Assembly: GCA_033239005.1 (NCBI GenBank) | Contig: BSQZ01000005.1 | Span: forward strand, 6,847,001 to 6,911,000 | Source: Lamellibrachia satsuma | Lineage: Eukaryota; Annelida; Polychaeta; Sabellida; Siboglinidae | Length of the DNA stretch: 64,000 nucleotides | Direction: 5' to 3' | Shown: positions 9,401 to 37,186 of the stretch, one piece after another | Position numbering within the stretch: position 1 is the first letter of the stretch | Layout of the letters: each line of letters starts with the position of its first letter | Notes under the pieces: model-generated | What the model was told of the DNA's origin: nothing | Seen by the model: only the letters and a program-made list of their open reading frames with translations | Database searches by the model: none | Translations under genes and position numbers: made by a program

Positions 9401-12400
9401 ATGCCAGGCAGATTAGGGATGGATATTCAATCTTCGGTTGGATTTTAAAACTATTTCTTTGCCATATTGATATGGAAACAAATTACCAACTAACCGTTTC
9501 GCAAACTACACTTGGTTACTTTGCCAAAGGCTGTCGTTTGATAACGACAGAGGGCCTTATATTCTGGACAGCAACTGCGCACCCGTTTATAGATGTCGCA
9601 GTTACGTTTACGTTAAACATTATATGTTTCAGTCAACATGAAACCAAACATGGTAACTCCAGAGATTAGAATCTGTTGTTGAAACAGTTTATAATTTGGT
9701 GTTCACATTTAACGGTGGACAGTATACGGACAGTAAACTGCCTGTTAGTGTAGCAGAAAGTAGAACACTGCTTATCGATCGAGTGAGCTAATGATTATAT
9801 GCTTGCCTACTGCGGAGAACGCGACGAAAGATGGCCAATTAAGCTACGTATAAACGTTATAATCATCGCTGCCAAGTTCACAGATCACGAACTTGTTTAA
9901 TCAATGGACAATTTAACACAATCACGCACGCAAGCGCGTGCACACACACAAACATAGGCAGGTACGCACGCACGCACGCACGCATGCATGCCACGCACGC
10001 ACGTGCACATACACACGCACACCGGCAAACACAGACACACACAGCTTGCCTGTCTACATAAATGCACGTACACACGCATGTCTACATGCATGTGTACATA
10101 CGTACGCACGTACACACGCATGCCATACATGCATGTGCCGCTCGTATTGCAACATTAAAGCTTGATTCCAAAGCTTGCAATCTATTCGTAGTTCTAACAA
10201 CTTTGATATTAATTCCCAAAGCGACAGTAGCACAGACAGTAATATTAGATATGCAATGAATGGCAAAGATAAATGTTTGCAGGACCGAATCATTAATAAC
10301 CTATTGGAATGTTTTATTTTCAGTAACTGCAGTTGTATCATAATCAATATACAACCTTAACAGCTTACAGCCGTAGCCTAACATTAGGTGTACTTCGTAA
10401 CAATGCGGTTTTCTTACTGACAAGTTATATCAGTGAGGGCATAATTAAAGATCTAACAATCACAATCCGTACGCCTACCGCTATATGCATTTAATAATTG
10501 GCGACGCTTGTCTGTGTTCAGCCTGGCGCACTCTTGTTTACTTGACGACGTTCCACATGCACAGCGATTGGTCGTTTCAACGACCGCGGGCAATTACTTA
10601 GCTCATCAGCCGACAGGTGGCAGTGGTTGTTTGGCCGTCGGCATGGCGACCAGGTCACAGCACAAGAACCTCTGTAGTGGCCGGCAGAAACACTTCATGC
10701 GGCAGCCACAGCAAGGCATCTCTAACTGAGCGAATCGCCCAGCACGCACTTCGAATATTCACAGGTAATCGATGCTTCGCATTTATCATTTATCGAGACT
10801 GGAGCTATAGGCATGCATGCTATCAACGTTCTACTTTGAAATGTACCCGTCGCGTATTGACTATTGTCGTTAACATAAAAATCCGCGTCGCATTCGTGTT
10901 AAGACATATGCCATCGCCGATTACTGGCCGATACCGTTGCATTTAATATGCATATACACTCGGAAGGCTAATTATTCGCAGACATGTAAACGGTGTTACG
11001 TGCAGAGATTCGTTCGTTTCTTCTCATTAGTTCGCCCATGTAATTGGTCTTCGCTTTAATAGTTAATGTTTGGCAAGACCCTACTTGCGCGTACGTAGGG
11101 CTGCTGTGGCTTCGTGAATGGATGATCACGACCTGGTTGACCAACGTCATAAGCTATTGACAAACTCCTTATTATACCTCAGTCGCCTGGTTACTATCGG
11201 CTCAACTGGTATCTATGGACATATAAGTGACACTGTGACTGTGTTAACCGGTCACACCCACACGTTCTCGTGCACGCACACACACGCATGCACAAACACG
11301 CAATCACCGTTACACAGTGAATGTCCTTGTTTTTCGTTCAAAGCCGCAACGCATGAGTCTTTCAATAGTGCCTCGCTTGATCATTCCCGTGTAGTAATAA
11401 CCACGAGAATGGCGGGGAAATTGAATGGTAACACCAACGATGCCATTGACGCGGATTGTAGACATAACTTAACGTATATACGAGACTTCTAAACTGTGAT
11501 TTAGCTTATAATAAATTTCTATAGATGTAAATCCAAGTTCTTCCTGATAAGGTCACGTCTAGATTGAACTACGCCCAACCACTTCCGGAGAGTCTGACTT
11601 GCATTGTTTTGAGAAGAGAGAACGCATTTTTTATTTCATAAACTTGTCATTGTAATTATAACCGCCCTCTCCCATGTGTATAATACATTTATTAGCTTTA
11701 TTATTATAACTATGATTCGAGTTGATCTGCTTTGCTGTGTATGCTAGTATTGTCGTTGTCACAGTTACAACTATTATGGTAAAAACAGTGCAAAACAAAC
11801 CTTCAATTGGTAGAAAAGAAAACTCATGCTATTGTTTTGTTAATAAAATACCACCAAATACATGTCGGCAAATGGTAGAGTGATAAATGTGAATGTTGTC
11901 GATTAGCAACAGGACTGATTAAACACTCCGCGGCTCATTCTGAACCTGCCCGGTACCGGAACAATTATGGTCGTGTCGTATAAATCCCTCCACAATGTCT
12001 ATGGTACCGGGGAGCTGTGAATAGGAACAGTTCTGACGACTCTGGTTCACCGATTGCAAATCTTTGTCTAACACTAACAGCAACGTTATTCGTGGCCTTT
12101 CGGTCCACTAAACAGAGCCGATTGCTGGTCTATGGTATTCCTCCATGACCACGACTAACAACACATTGATAAGCTGCCTGTGCGCGAACAATGGAGTTAT
12201 ACAACTGAACGGCATACGTATTCGAGTTGCCTAACTTCACGTGTACTTGGCGACGACTCATTGTATACCTACGTTTACACTGAGAGAAGATGCATGTCTT
12301 AGATTAAGGTGTGTAGGGCAAACCAGTTAAGCAAACTGACTGGTAACACTCTCGTGACATCACTAAACAGTGTATTATTCCCTAAATATATTCCTCTTCT

Positions 12401-13195
12401 CCATTATCCCTGGGTTGTCCTTGCCGTATCTCGAGAGCTAATCTACAGTTTCATCTCATTTGAAATCATTGCAGCTTCTTTCCAATTGAGCTGCATGTGT
12501 ACACAAACCACTGTGCCATTGTTGTGCAAATCATTAAGCTGTATACAAGTAGTATATGTATAGAACAACCGCTTAAAGGGAACAACGTTGTAATACCCGT
12601 TCTGTTATGCACAGTTTTATATATACCCATGGAAATAGCAGGAACTTTGGATATATGTAACATTTTAGCCAAGTGCCAACGTACTCCTTGTGTGGAACAA
12701 TTGAAACGATTACGCTAACTAGCAACAATGTCCATCCTCCGGACGGGTAACTTGGTAGTTCGTGTTTAGTAAATGTCAGGATACACAACATATATCCATA
12801 TATGCCGCAGTACTTGGTGTTGTTCGTCAATATCTCTCGAGATTGCGACGTAATACTGGCAGTTATAGTAACATGTAGCGACGCTTTGCCCCCGTATATG
12901 ACGTGTAAAGAAAGAAAGGACGTTGCCAACAATTGTACATACATTGTTCACGTAGCCTTACGTGAAACATATAAAGGGTAATTCGATCGTTCGTAGAAAC
13001 GGTAATAACGGGGTGATTGTCGAATAAAATTAAACTAAGACGATCCGACCGTGGGTCGTAGATGAACACTAGGACGTTTGACGCCAGAGATACAAAGAGT
13101 CTAGGACGAGTAGCAGGACATACAAACATTCGTACTCAAGGTGTACTATATTAAGATTGTACACAAACGTCTGAACTATGTGTTTCTGTTTACAG
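9401..13195. other. Long non-coding stretch upstream of the 13.2-kb gene
   Basis: No convincing coding exon. A slightly GC-richer block at 10500-10763 ends ATATTCACAG before GTAATCG and could be a 5' UTR exon joined to the acceptor at 13195. None of its frames continues into the 13233 reading frame, so any such exon would be untranslated. Otherwise only low-complexity DNA is seen. Confidence 0.35.
9926..10135. repeat. Degenerate (CA)n/(ACGC)n/(CATG) microsatellite
   Basis: Mixed GCACGCACGC, CACACA and GCATGCATG tracts over about 200 bp. Confidence 0.85.
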
Positions 13196-13232
13196 CGTTC
13201 GTCCGTCCGTACGACCGCACCGAGTACATCTC

Positions 13233-14195
13233 ATGTTCCATGACCGATGGTCGAAGAAGGTGATGTTGCCGCGCGATGACCAGTGGGGCCGAGGGGCGAG
13301 CAGCGTGGCGCAGTGCATGGTCTGGGACTACGGCTACCCGAAGAAGCCCGCGCCTGCCACGCAGCCCGCCCGCAATGACATCCGAAGTCGGCAGGGCCAG
13401 CGATACAAGACGCGGACGTCGGTGAAGTTTGAGCCGAAGCTCGAAGACACGGCGACGAGCAGAATAAGCGGGGAGCTTCACGCCGAGAGAGTCGGCGCAG
13501 CGCGTGCGCCAACGCCCGTCACGTCCAACACACAGCATGCCGTTCCGCTCCAGCGTCCGTCCACACCCTTGCAGGCGTGGGGCGCCAGTCCGACTCCTCG
13601 CGGCGAAGTACCATTCGGGAAGGGTTCCATCAATGAAGACGGACTCGTCGCAGCAATGAAAGATTACGCCCGGCATACGCCAGGCGGCACGGTCCTCAGC
13701 GACTTCTACGCAGCACCACGACCGCCAACCGGCGGTGGCAAGCGGACAGAGTCGCGCACGGGAGGCCAGGGCGACAGCTTCAGTACCGCGAGATTTGTGA
13801 GAGTTAAATCGTCGGGAGCGACCCGTCCTAGCTCGGCACCGACCATCCGACGTCCGTTGCCTCCCCGAGGTACCATGACGCGGAATGATTACGCAATGCA
13901 ACGCGTCCAACCACAGCAGTTTAGGCCGCCATTCAGACCGGCCGGAGGGGCTCACTTCGACAAGTGGCGCCCTCTAACGCCACCATCTACACCGGAAGTT
14001 CGCAACTGGTGGCGAATGTCGAAATTCACAAAGAACGCCAATCCGAAAATATCCACGTTCTGGGAGAACGGAGCCAGTGGGCCGATCAAGGTGCGTCAGT
14101 CGGGACCTCGCCAGGTCAACTTTACCATGGATTGCCCTGAGCAGTCGGACATGATTGTCAGTATCCGGTTAAGAACTGCCAGTTCGCAAAACTAG
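13233..14195 (+). CDS. Hypothetical proline/arginine-rich protein, 320 aa
   Basis: An uninterrupted frame from ATG 13233 to TAG 14195, in GC-richer DNA than its surroundings. A good acceptor (TGTTTACAG, ending 13195) lies 37 bases upstream of the ATG, so this is probably a terminal coding exon behind an untranslated exon. The protein is basic and rich in P, R, S and T, with no signal peptide or membrane segment. Visible blocks are MVWDYGYPKKPAP, TMTRNDYAMQRVQP, FDKWRPLTPPSTPE and KISTFWENG. The short Thr/Asp-Tyr/Pro motifs loosely recall modules of axonemal microtubule-binding proteins (SAXO type), but that is a guess. The overlapping antisense frames look like by-products of GC-rich coding DNA. 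Confidence 0.6.
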   Translation: MFHDRWSKKVMLPRDDQWGRGASSVAQCMVWDYGYPKKPAPATQPARNDIRSRQGQRYKTRTSVKFEPKLEDTATSRISGELHAERVGAARAPTPVTSNTQHAVPLQRPSTPLQAWGASPTPRGEVPFGKGSINEDGLVAAMKDYARHTPGGTVLSDFYAAPRPPTGGGKRTESRTGGQGDSFSTARFVRVKSSGATRPSSAPTIRRPLPPRGTMTRNDYAMQRVQPQQFRPPFRPAGGAHFDKWRPLTPPSTPEVRNWWRMSKFTKNANPKISTFWENGASGPIKVRQSGPRQVNFTMDCPEQSDMIVSIRLRTASSQN

Positions 14196-15815
14196 GCAGA
14201 TCGTTATTACCCGACAGCAGCGCCTCCTTGCGATCACAAGCTCGTTCACTCATCTTTGCTTCGGGCTAACGGCAAATTTCCGATTCACCTGGCCAGATAA
14301 TCATTTCTCATAAATACAGGCTGTGTTGTTTACGTTTTCTCGATTGACATTACAAACCAAAACATTTACACATTGAACTATTATAAAGCGTTGTAAAACT
14401 AATGTACAATGAGTGCATGCTATTATACTAATTATACAAATGATGCTTTACAGTGTCCCTCGACAGTATGCCATCTTTGCATACATTATAGCGATAAACA
14501 GTGCGTTTTCGCAGGCACATAACCTATTTTCGATCTCTTCAATACTCATAAGATATGCGTGTGTTGGCTCCGTCCAGATATGTCAAAAAGAATATTCCAC
14601 ATAGAGTTACTGATGGAGTTATCGTGCGAGGTCCTGCAGTGGGACATTTATAACAAATTAGTTGCACTATAAAATGCTTGGAATGATGTGTGCGTGTTTC
14701 ACGTACTCGGCTGGCCCTATGCTCTGTACCTGCATCACAGCAATCGTTTTCCGTTGTTCCCTTTTATGTTTAGTTCAGATCTGCAACCAGGACTTCGCAT
14801 TCATATGATTTCATCATTCAGTGATAAGTGTGATAAGTGAACGCTCATTGGCAGCTTAGTAACAGTTGTAATGTAAGCAAGAGGCTTTTGAAATCTTGTG
14901 ATTAGTAATGGATTAGTAACACTTATATAATAAGATATGTTATATTGCGAAATAACTATATATTGGTTTAATGGTACATTGACGTCATTGGTTATCATTT
15001 TTAACCTGGTTTACTTAATTTTAAACAGTGTTTACTGCGTACTTCAGGACAACGGGAACAGTGCTCGCGTTTTATTACAGACGATTGCTTATTTTTATAG
15101 TTAATATTTGTACGCCAATTTAGGCATGTTATTTAACAAATGTTCTAGGTGGAAACCAAACACTTGTAAATAAAATGTAATGTGTCCAGATATGTTGTAA
15201 TATATTTGTAAAGAATTTGTAATAACGTCAAATATGTTGTAAGTCAATTCGAATAAAGTGAACACATGACGAATACACGTGAAGTTCGTCACTTTTAGAA
15301 GAAGCAGCTATATTGCTGTCAATATATTGGCAGCAGCTAGACAGTATAAATAATTAAGCATTGTTCATCGGCAAAGGTGTCACTGATTCGCGACTGCTTG
15401 TCTAGTCGCACCGATTGGCTACACACGAGACGTTGACGAGTCACTTGAGTTCACATCGAAATAGGACGTGTTTTAACCAAATCGCAGTTGAAGAGTTAGT
15501 GAAGGTAGCGACAAGACGCCCCTATGCGAGAAATTGCTACCCCCTCCCCCATCTGGCCATATGACTCGAAAATAAGAATGTTGAGTCCTTACCAAAGTCA
15601 CGGGAATCTGAAACAAAAGAAGTAAATGCATACAATAGGCTAGTACGGTTATAGTATTGGCATAAATTCGGTAGTCGGGGATGTATGAGCAAAATATTCA
15701 AATAAAGAAGTTATAATATTGTGAAATGGCCAAACACATTTCGTAGATTAGATGTGAAATGTCAACACACTGAATGTGCCTAAGATAATTAACCAGATCA
15801 GTCGTAGCACATAGA

Positions 15816-15817
<2 letters not shown>
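14196..15817. other. AT-rich flank, nothing recognised
   Basis: AATAAA-type signals occur near 15170 and 15251 but are far from the gene end. No other supported feature. Confidence 0.4.

Positions 15818-15909
<92 letters not shown>
15818..15909. repeat. (TA)n microsatellite, about 92 bp
   Basis: Perfect alternating AT over the interval. Confidence 0.95.
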
Positions 15910-15912
<3 letters not shown>

Positions 15913-16383
15913 AATGATTCTTACCCGCGTACGATGTCCGCTCCACCCAACTCTACTATGTTATGTACGCACTCACCTCGACACACATCACTTTTCCATG
16001 TTGTTTCTTCCATACCTTGCAACTGAAATTGTCTGGACAGATTTTAGTAACAACCCCCACTCCCATGGTACCATGGCTCCCCTGTTTCAAAACATGGAAT
16101 ACGATGGTATATTTTCATAAGGGACAGGTGAAAACATCGTGAGGATGTAGTTAAGGTGAGCTGCACAGATAGCCCTAATACACTGCGACGTGGTTGGTAT
16201 GCCGCCCAATTACCCTACACATTGTCTAAGGAAACGTCTGCGTGCACAAACCCAAAAGATAATTAATTGGATGAATGTGGACGCACAGAGTAGGTGATAT
16301 GTCTCTACAAACAGACTAAGATTAATTAACAACACTTAAGTGGTAGGCCTACATACGGATGTATGGAGTGTAATTACATGAAG

Positions 16384-16560
16384 CATAAATATACTAATAG
16401 CTGTCATCCAGAGAGTAGGCCAATGTAGCTCGGCCGGCAACTCGAGAGGGCAGGGGATCGAGCTAGTCGATCTACTGCCGTTTCCAAACCTGGGCCACTT
16501 CGATCACCCCACTTTAACTGTGTCTCTCTGGGTCCATGCCAGGGGGAGTAAAATATCCCA
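16384..16560 (+). mobile_element. SINE fragment
   Basis: Matches the reverse complement of 21170-21372: the CTACTGCCGT block, then TTCGATCACCCCACTTT, then a TGCCAGGGGGAGTAAAA end. It abuts the left end of the long-TIR element. Confidence 0.6.
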
Positions 16561-16584
16561 CACAGGGGTATGGTCCTGGGGCTG

Positions 16585-17335
16585 CGACATTTATCATGAG
16601 TGGTTGGCAACAATTCTTAGAAATAGCTGAAATCACAAAATATGCCCAAAATTAAGTAATTTAACTTGAATCATGTCATAAATTCACGGGTAAATACATA
16701 TGTACTGTATCTCGCACTGTATATCGAAATGTTTCAGTTATATATAAACATGACACGTTCGGTCATTTTGTGTAACAATTACTAACTTTTTTCAATAAAA
16801 TATATATGCTTAGTGCTTTCGTTTGTTCCCGGCTCACACCCATAGTATTTATACCAGATAATTTCAAATCAGTATATTTCTCATATACGTGTAAAATCAT
16901 TTTGAAAAACAATTGGTGAGATATATTCAATGTTAATGAAGATATCATCATATTATATGTAACCCTACCCCAAAAATCGAGAAAATGACGGGAAATGACA
17001 AACCAACCATTTATTGTTAATCATTTCACGATCTCACGCACTTGTTCATAACTTAATGCAAAACAAGATTTTACCATTAATCAGGTCTACAAATTTAACT
17101 TTTTGCCCACGTATGGTATGAAATACACTGTTTTTCAGTCAATAATTTATACGTTAGACGGAATTATACATGTAACGACAACATCATGCCTTATATGAAA
17201 TTTCATATCAATAGACCTGGTGTTTATGTTTGTGTGGTTAATTACTTCAGCTTACTGAACGAATGGTTACCAGTTGCTATGTTCGAAAATGACATAGACA
17301 TGTCAGTAAATCTACCCCCTTATCGAACAAAACCA
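16585..17335 (+). repeat. Left long terminal inverted repeat
   Basis: Pairs with 20157-20783. Matching blocks include CTTAGTGCTTTCGTTT, CCAATTGGTGAGATAT-like, CGAGAAAATGACGGGAAATG, ATGAAATTTCATATCAATAG and CCCTTATCGAACAAAACCA. About 110 bp near 16650-16770 has no partner on the right and looks like an insertion here. Confidence 0.8.
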
Positions 17336-17439
17336 ATGTACTAAAATGTCTTCGTCAACAATCCATCCACTGCGCTTGTGGCGCTGGTCACATGCATCCT
17401 TACATTGTGGCTCTCAACCTAAACCTCGTATGATGCGAT

Positions 17440-19870
17440 CCGTTCACATCATAATCTTGTAATCGCCCACACGGGACGGCAGAAGGCATTGGTCGACTTC
17501 GTTTGGCCATTTTTCTGCAGTGGAACACAGCACAAGAACCACCTCTAGACATGGTCTCTCTGACAAGGGCCATTGATCAAGTGAGACAGAATCCACGTCC
17601 AGAAAGAATGCACGTACTATTGACATCTGAAATCTTCACAATGGCAAAGCAGCGTTTCACTGAGTTTTGTTCATCACTTGGACCAAATGGATTGCTCTGG
17701 TCATCATACATTGATATTGTGGATCTTCTGATACAATTTATTCGGTCCGCCAGAGAGGCTGGCTGAAACTTACACATTCAGTGTTTGCTAGAGATGATGC
17801 CATGGTTTTCAGCATATGACAGGATAAATTATGCCAGATACTTCCCTGCATATGTTCTATAAATGATGACAATTCCGGAAAGTCATCCAGATGCACACAC
17901 ATTCCTTATCAATTATGAATTTGCATTGCAAAGATCGACAGCAAATTCATTTGGCCGCATTCCACATGACCAAACCATTGAAGTGACTGCAAACCGAACA
18001 CGAAATCCCGTGGTGGAATTGTGGAAATCACACTGAATCGTGGAGCAGTTCTTAAATGGGTGGTACTTAGGGCTGACCGAGGTGAATACTTGTGTTTGTG
18101 CAGATATGTATGGAGAATCGAATGCAGATATAAACCACAGACCAAAGGATGCTGGGAAAAGACGTGTTGCAGAAGACGAAGCGGCTGTGCGACGTATTGA
18201 AACATGCATCACAAACTGGATGAACCCATTTCAGGCAGTTGATAAACTCTGTCATTTGGCTTCTGGAAGAAATGCGACAAGTGACATTTCAGCTAACCAG
18301 TTGGAAGCACATGCAAAGGGGGAAGAAACTGTCAAGGAATTTGTTTGTGATAAGTTGGTTACAGATGGACAAAAGGACTTCTGTGCGCCAGTAGCAAAGA
18401 TGAATCTGAAACCCTTTAAATCTTTGGATGTGGGTTAAACATCCAAGAAGCAAACTTCTGTTTTGAGATCAACTCGTGAACTCTTTGGACGTTTCTTGGC
18501 AATTAGCCAGAGCCGAAATATATCTCTGCCAGAACTCTTCAAGTACTCCTTGGATCCAGTACCCCTTGCCACTGCAACACCTGAGGGGAACTTGGTCAAG
18601 ACTGTCAAAGCACATCTGCTGAAGGAACTGCAGAAGAATTCCAGTGCTATTAATGCGGTACCTTGTGACAGCACATGGATTGTAGATGCGATAGCAATCC
18701 TGCAGGCAATCAAGGTAGACACGACAATTAACTACACGGTGTTGGCCCATCTTGTTGTCAACATCATTGTCAGAGGTGTTGGTATGTCTTCGCGAATTGA
18801 CTTGGTGGTGGACACTTGTCCTGAAATTTCAATAAAAATGGCCGAGAGAGATCGCCGTGCGACGTCTACTGCAGGATTGCTGGGAACAACAATTAACTCG
18901 GAGAACCAAGGGATTGATCATCAATTCAAAAAGTCACTTCTAAGTGCACAGTTCAAGCAAGAACTATCACAGTTTCTTCTGGACACACGGCAGCAACCCG
19001 CATATGCACCAGAATTAAGTAGGCCGTCCCTTTACGTGACCAATGGAGAAGAGTGCCACCTGCTCCAAGTAGCGACGACTGACAGAAATCATATAACCAT
19101 GACACCAGTTCCTGAGCTCAGGTGTAACCACGAAGAAGCATATAGCCGCCTTCGCCACTGTGCTAGACCCACGGTGAGCCGTGGGCCTAGCACAATGGTT
19201 CTCAGGTCCCCTGATAGCGACGTAGCTACAATAGCAATTGGAATTAGTCGCACCGTTCCATTTACAATGCTATTCAACACAGGGACACAACAGTAGAAAA
19301 GAAACATCGATATAACTCAAATTGAATCTACCATCGGACCAGACATGTGTGAAGCCCTGATTGGCTAACATGCATTTAGTGGTTGTAACTCAACCAGCAT
19401 TTTTGTTGGTCACATTAAAGCAACAGGCTACAAATTGCTACATGATCACCGTCCCTTCAGAAGTACCGTGGCCAAACTTGGCAAATCATTTGTTGCCGAT
19501 GAAGAACTATTGCAGAAAGGTGAAGGGGCAGGGTGCGCCCTGTATGGGTGATTACAAGAGTATGATGTGAACTGATTGACTCATACCATGTTTGGGTCGA
19601 AAATAGCAGACCCAGCGAAGTTGCCACCATACAAGGATGCCTGTGACCAACACATCAAGCATGCCTACTATCAGGCAGCTATTTGGCGGCACTGCTATGC
19701 GGCACCACCATCAGTGCCATCCCATCATGGCAATGGATGAACTGTTGACAGAGACAGTCCTCCAGCTCCACAGACAGTACTTGAATGTGCAAGCTGCAAG
19801 TGTAAGACAGGGCAACAGGCATGGATGTTGACCCATTACTGGCAGAAGACGACTCCGATATGGAGTGAAA
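17440..19870 (+). pseudogene. Decayed gene of a widespread uncharacterised family with PIN-like nuclease motifs
   Basis: Fragments in shifting frames line up in family order. They are: FSAYDRINYARYFPAY (near 17800-17860), GRIPHDQTIE (17950), VRRIETCITNWMNPF (18190), RSTRELFGRFLAISQ (18463), DSTWIVDAIAILQAI (18668), SSRIDLVVDTCPE (18790), RCNHEEAYSRL (19120), VLRSPDSDVATIAIG (19195), HAFSGC (after a stop, near 19368), HAYYQAAIWRHC (19650) and ASCKCKTG (19795). I recognise this order from proteins repeated many times in invertebrate and fish genomes. The acidic blocks (VDA, VVDT, EEA where relatives have EEAD, SPDSDV) resemble a PIN/FEN-type nuclease site. Stops and frameshifts, for example near 17764, 18436 and 19294, make this copy dead. 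The longest intact piece is 277 aa. Confidence 0.75.
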
Positions 19871-20156
19871 TATGGTCCATGAAGCAGTGTGTCACTTTGT
19901 GAATTTCAATAGAGAACCTTTAAAATTATGTTGTATTTTAAATATGTTGTCATCATTATCATAATATTTGTCATTTGCGAACAGGTCTACTTACATTAAC
20001 ATAATTGCGAAGTCAATATATGCATCTTATAATTATGGATTTGGATGTCATAACGATAAATATGTTGTATTATTAAAAAAACTGTTAGCCAGAAATGTAT
20101 GCAATCGCATAGAAAGTCGTGAACACAATCTGAGCTATGCCTACTCTGAAAAGACT

Positions 20157-20783
20157 GTGGTTTTGTTCGATAAGGAGGTATGGTTACTGAAATGTCTATA
20201 TAATTTTTCAAATATAACAACTGGTAATTATTCGTTCAGTAAGTTGGAGTAATTGACCATACAAACATATACACCAGGTCTATTGATATGAAGTTTCATA
20301 TAAGGCATGGTGTTGTTGTTGTTACGTGTGTGATTCCGTCAACCATACATGTGCAAAACAATTAATTTGTATACTTGATTGATGGTAAAAGATTGTTTTG
20401 CATTAAGTTGAACAACTACGTGAGATGATAAGATGATTAACACATAAATGGTTGATTTAGAGCATATTGTGCTACGATTTGTCATTTCCCGTCATTTTCT
20501 CGATTTAGGGGGTAGGGTAACATATGTGACGATATCTTCATTAATATTGAATATATCTCACCAATTGTTTTTCTAAATGAAGTTACATTGGTATGGGAAT
20601 ATATGTATATGAAATTATCTGGTATATATACTATGGGTGTGAGTCAGGAAGAAACGAAAGCACTAAGGATATATATTTTATTGAAAAAGTGAGTAATTGC
20701 TGCACAAACGTATTTATTTATGGCATATTTTGTGATTTCTGCTATTTGTGAGAATTTGTGCCAATCACTCGTGATAAATGCCG
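20157..20783 (-). repeat. Right long terminal inverted repeat
   Basis: Reverse complement partner of 16585-17335, for example GTTTTGTTCGATAAGG, ATATGAAGTTTCATAT, CATTTCCCGTCATTTTCTCG and CGAAAGCACTAAGGATAT. Confidence 0.8.
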
Positions 20784-21169
20784 TTTTTCTAACAAAACGG
20801 ACACCTAAGACTTTGGTTAATGTTTGGAATGATTAGTTTGTAGTTCAATTTAAAAGAAAATATCAAGAAACCTGTGTTGGCAGGGGGTACAGCCAACTCT
20901 CGTTTTAAGGCTCTTGGAAATCAGCCCCAGGACTAGTAGTTGTGTAACCAGTCGTGGACTATATATCTGAAAAAGTCACTATAAAACATCATGCGTTAGC
21001 TCTGGAAAAGGGCTCTTGGGAGCATAAATACCAAAAGAGAATGTATACTAGACAGCTGAGTACAGCTAAACTGGGATGTAGTGAATTTAAAAATTATAGA
21101 TCAGCAGCTCTGCCTCTGTGAGACACGTTGGGTGCACAACATGTTTTTCTATAATATTATATCTCTGCG

Positions 21170-21372
21170 TGTGATCTTTTACCTCCCCTGGCAGCGACAC
21201 CGTGTTGAAGGGACAACGGTTTTTAGCGTCTCTCTCCGAAAGGTACAAGCAATGCAGGGTGAACGAAATTGCCCAAGTTTCGAGACGGCAGTAGGTGGAT
21301 TCGAACCCCGGTCACAGCCAAACAAGCGAAATGTGCAATGGTTAAGTGGTGCCACTACGCGGAATGCTAGAT
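21170..21372 (-). mobile_element. tRNA-derived SINE
   Basis: On the minus strand a B-box-like GGGGTTCGAATCC is followed by CTACTGCCGTCTCGAAAC, GGGCAATTTCGTTCACCC and a TGCCAGGGGAGGTAAAAG end. The same body occurs at 21482-21625, 35826-35932 and 16384-16560. Confidence 0.75.
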
Positions 21373-21481
21373 GAACACCGCGGGTTGGTTGTTATTGTAA
21401 TCACTATGGGCCTTGTAAATTAACCACTAGGGCTAGCCAGATGGCATAAAAAATAAAGATGTCACACATTCTGGGTCAATT

Positions 21482-21625
21482 CTCAATAGACAAATTTTAA
21501 GCCGCGCACCAAGCGGAGTGCAAGTCTTGGGCAATTTCGTTCACCCCACTTTGCCCGTGTCTTTCGGAAGAGACACTAAAAGCCTGCGTTAGCTCAATAC
21601 TGGGCTGTTTGGAGTATAACTACTT
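21482..21625 (+). mobile_element. SINE fragment, opposite orientation
   Basis: GGGCAATTTCGTTCACCCC, CTTTCGGAAGAGACACTAAA and a GGGCTGTTTGGAGTATAA tail on the plus strand. Inverted relative to its neighbour, and just upstream of the acyl-CoA ligase gene. Confidence 0.65.
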
Positions 21626-21801
21626 GAGACTTGAGACCCTATAATGTTTTATTTGGCCACTAAAGAATGACCCGTTACCATCGAAACGACCTTGACCTCA
21701 CAGGTCCCTTCCCCGACCCTGACCCTTGTTGTGCTATGTGTTCGTTGGGTTGCGCTTGTTCGTTGACCGGCTTTCGTTGTTAAACAAACGTTATCTGCAT
21801 C

Positions 21802-36921
<15,120 letters not shown>

Positions 36922-37186
36922 TGTCACGCTGACATTGGAACCAGCCAGCAACTTAGACAGATGTTAACTGTCAACTTTGTAAGATAATTTTAAGCCAAAA
37001 CTCAACATTTTATGAAATGGATGATGAAATGATTATTATGTGATTTTACGTATGATCATGGATGATGATTGCTACTCAAAAGTTGGGGATATATTAGCTT
37101 GTCAACTACCAATTGACTACCTATAAATGTATGTGTATGTATATGCTGAATTCTAGAATTAAGCAAAGCTGAATCTTGCTCACTGG

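Larger units (their letters stand above)
16585..20783 (+). mobile_element. 4.2-kb long-TIR DNA element carrying a PIN-like gene
   Basis: Outer ends are inverted: CATTTATCATGAGTGG at 16588 against CACTCGTGATAAATG at 20766. The inverted similarity continues inward for more than 600 bp on each side. The only coding content between the repeats is a decayed gene of the uncharacterised family described separately. Single-copy inverted repeats this long around one gene are the layout of a DNA transposon. No target-site duplication could be fixed because the left end abuts a SINE relic. Confidence 0.75.

Noticed and set aside
10508..10946. Coding exon(s) in the GC-richer block
   Set aside because: Frames are short, and joining at the possible donor (10764) to the acceptor at 13195 does not continue the 13233 frame. 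At most an untranslated exon.
13176..13955. 259-codon minus-strand frame
   Set aside because: Antisense shadow of the GC-rich 13233-14195 gene, which has the better start context and an upstream acceptor.
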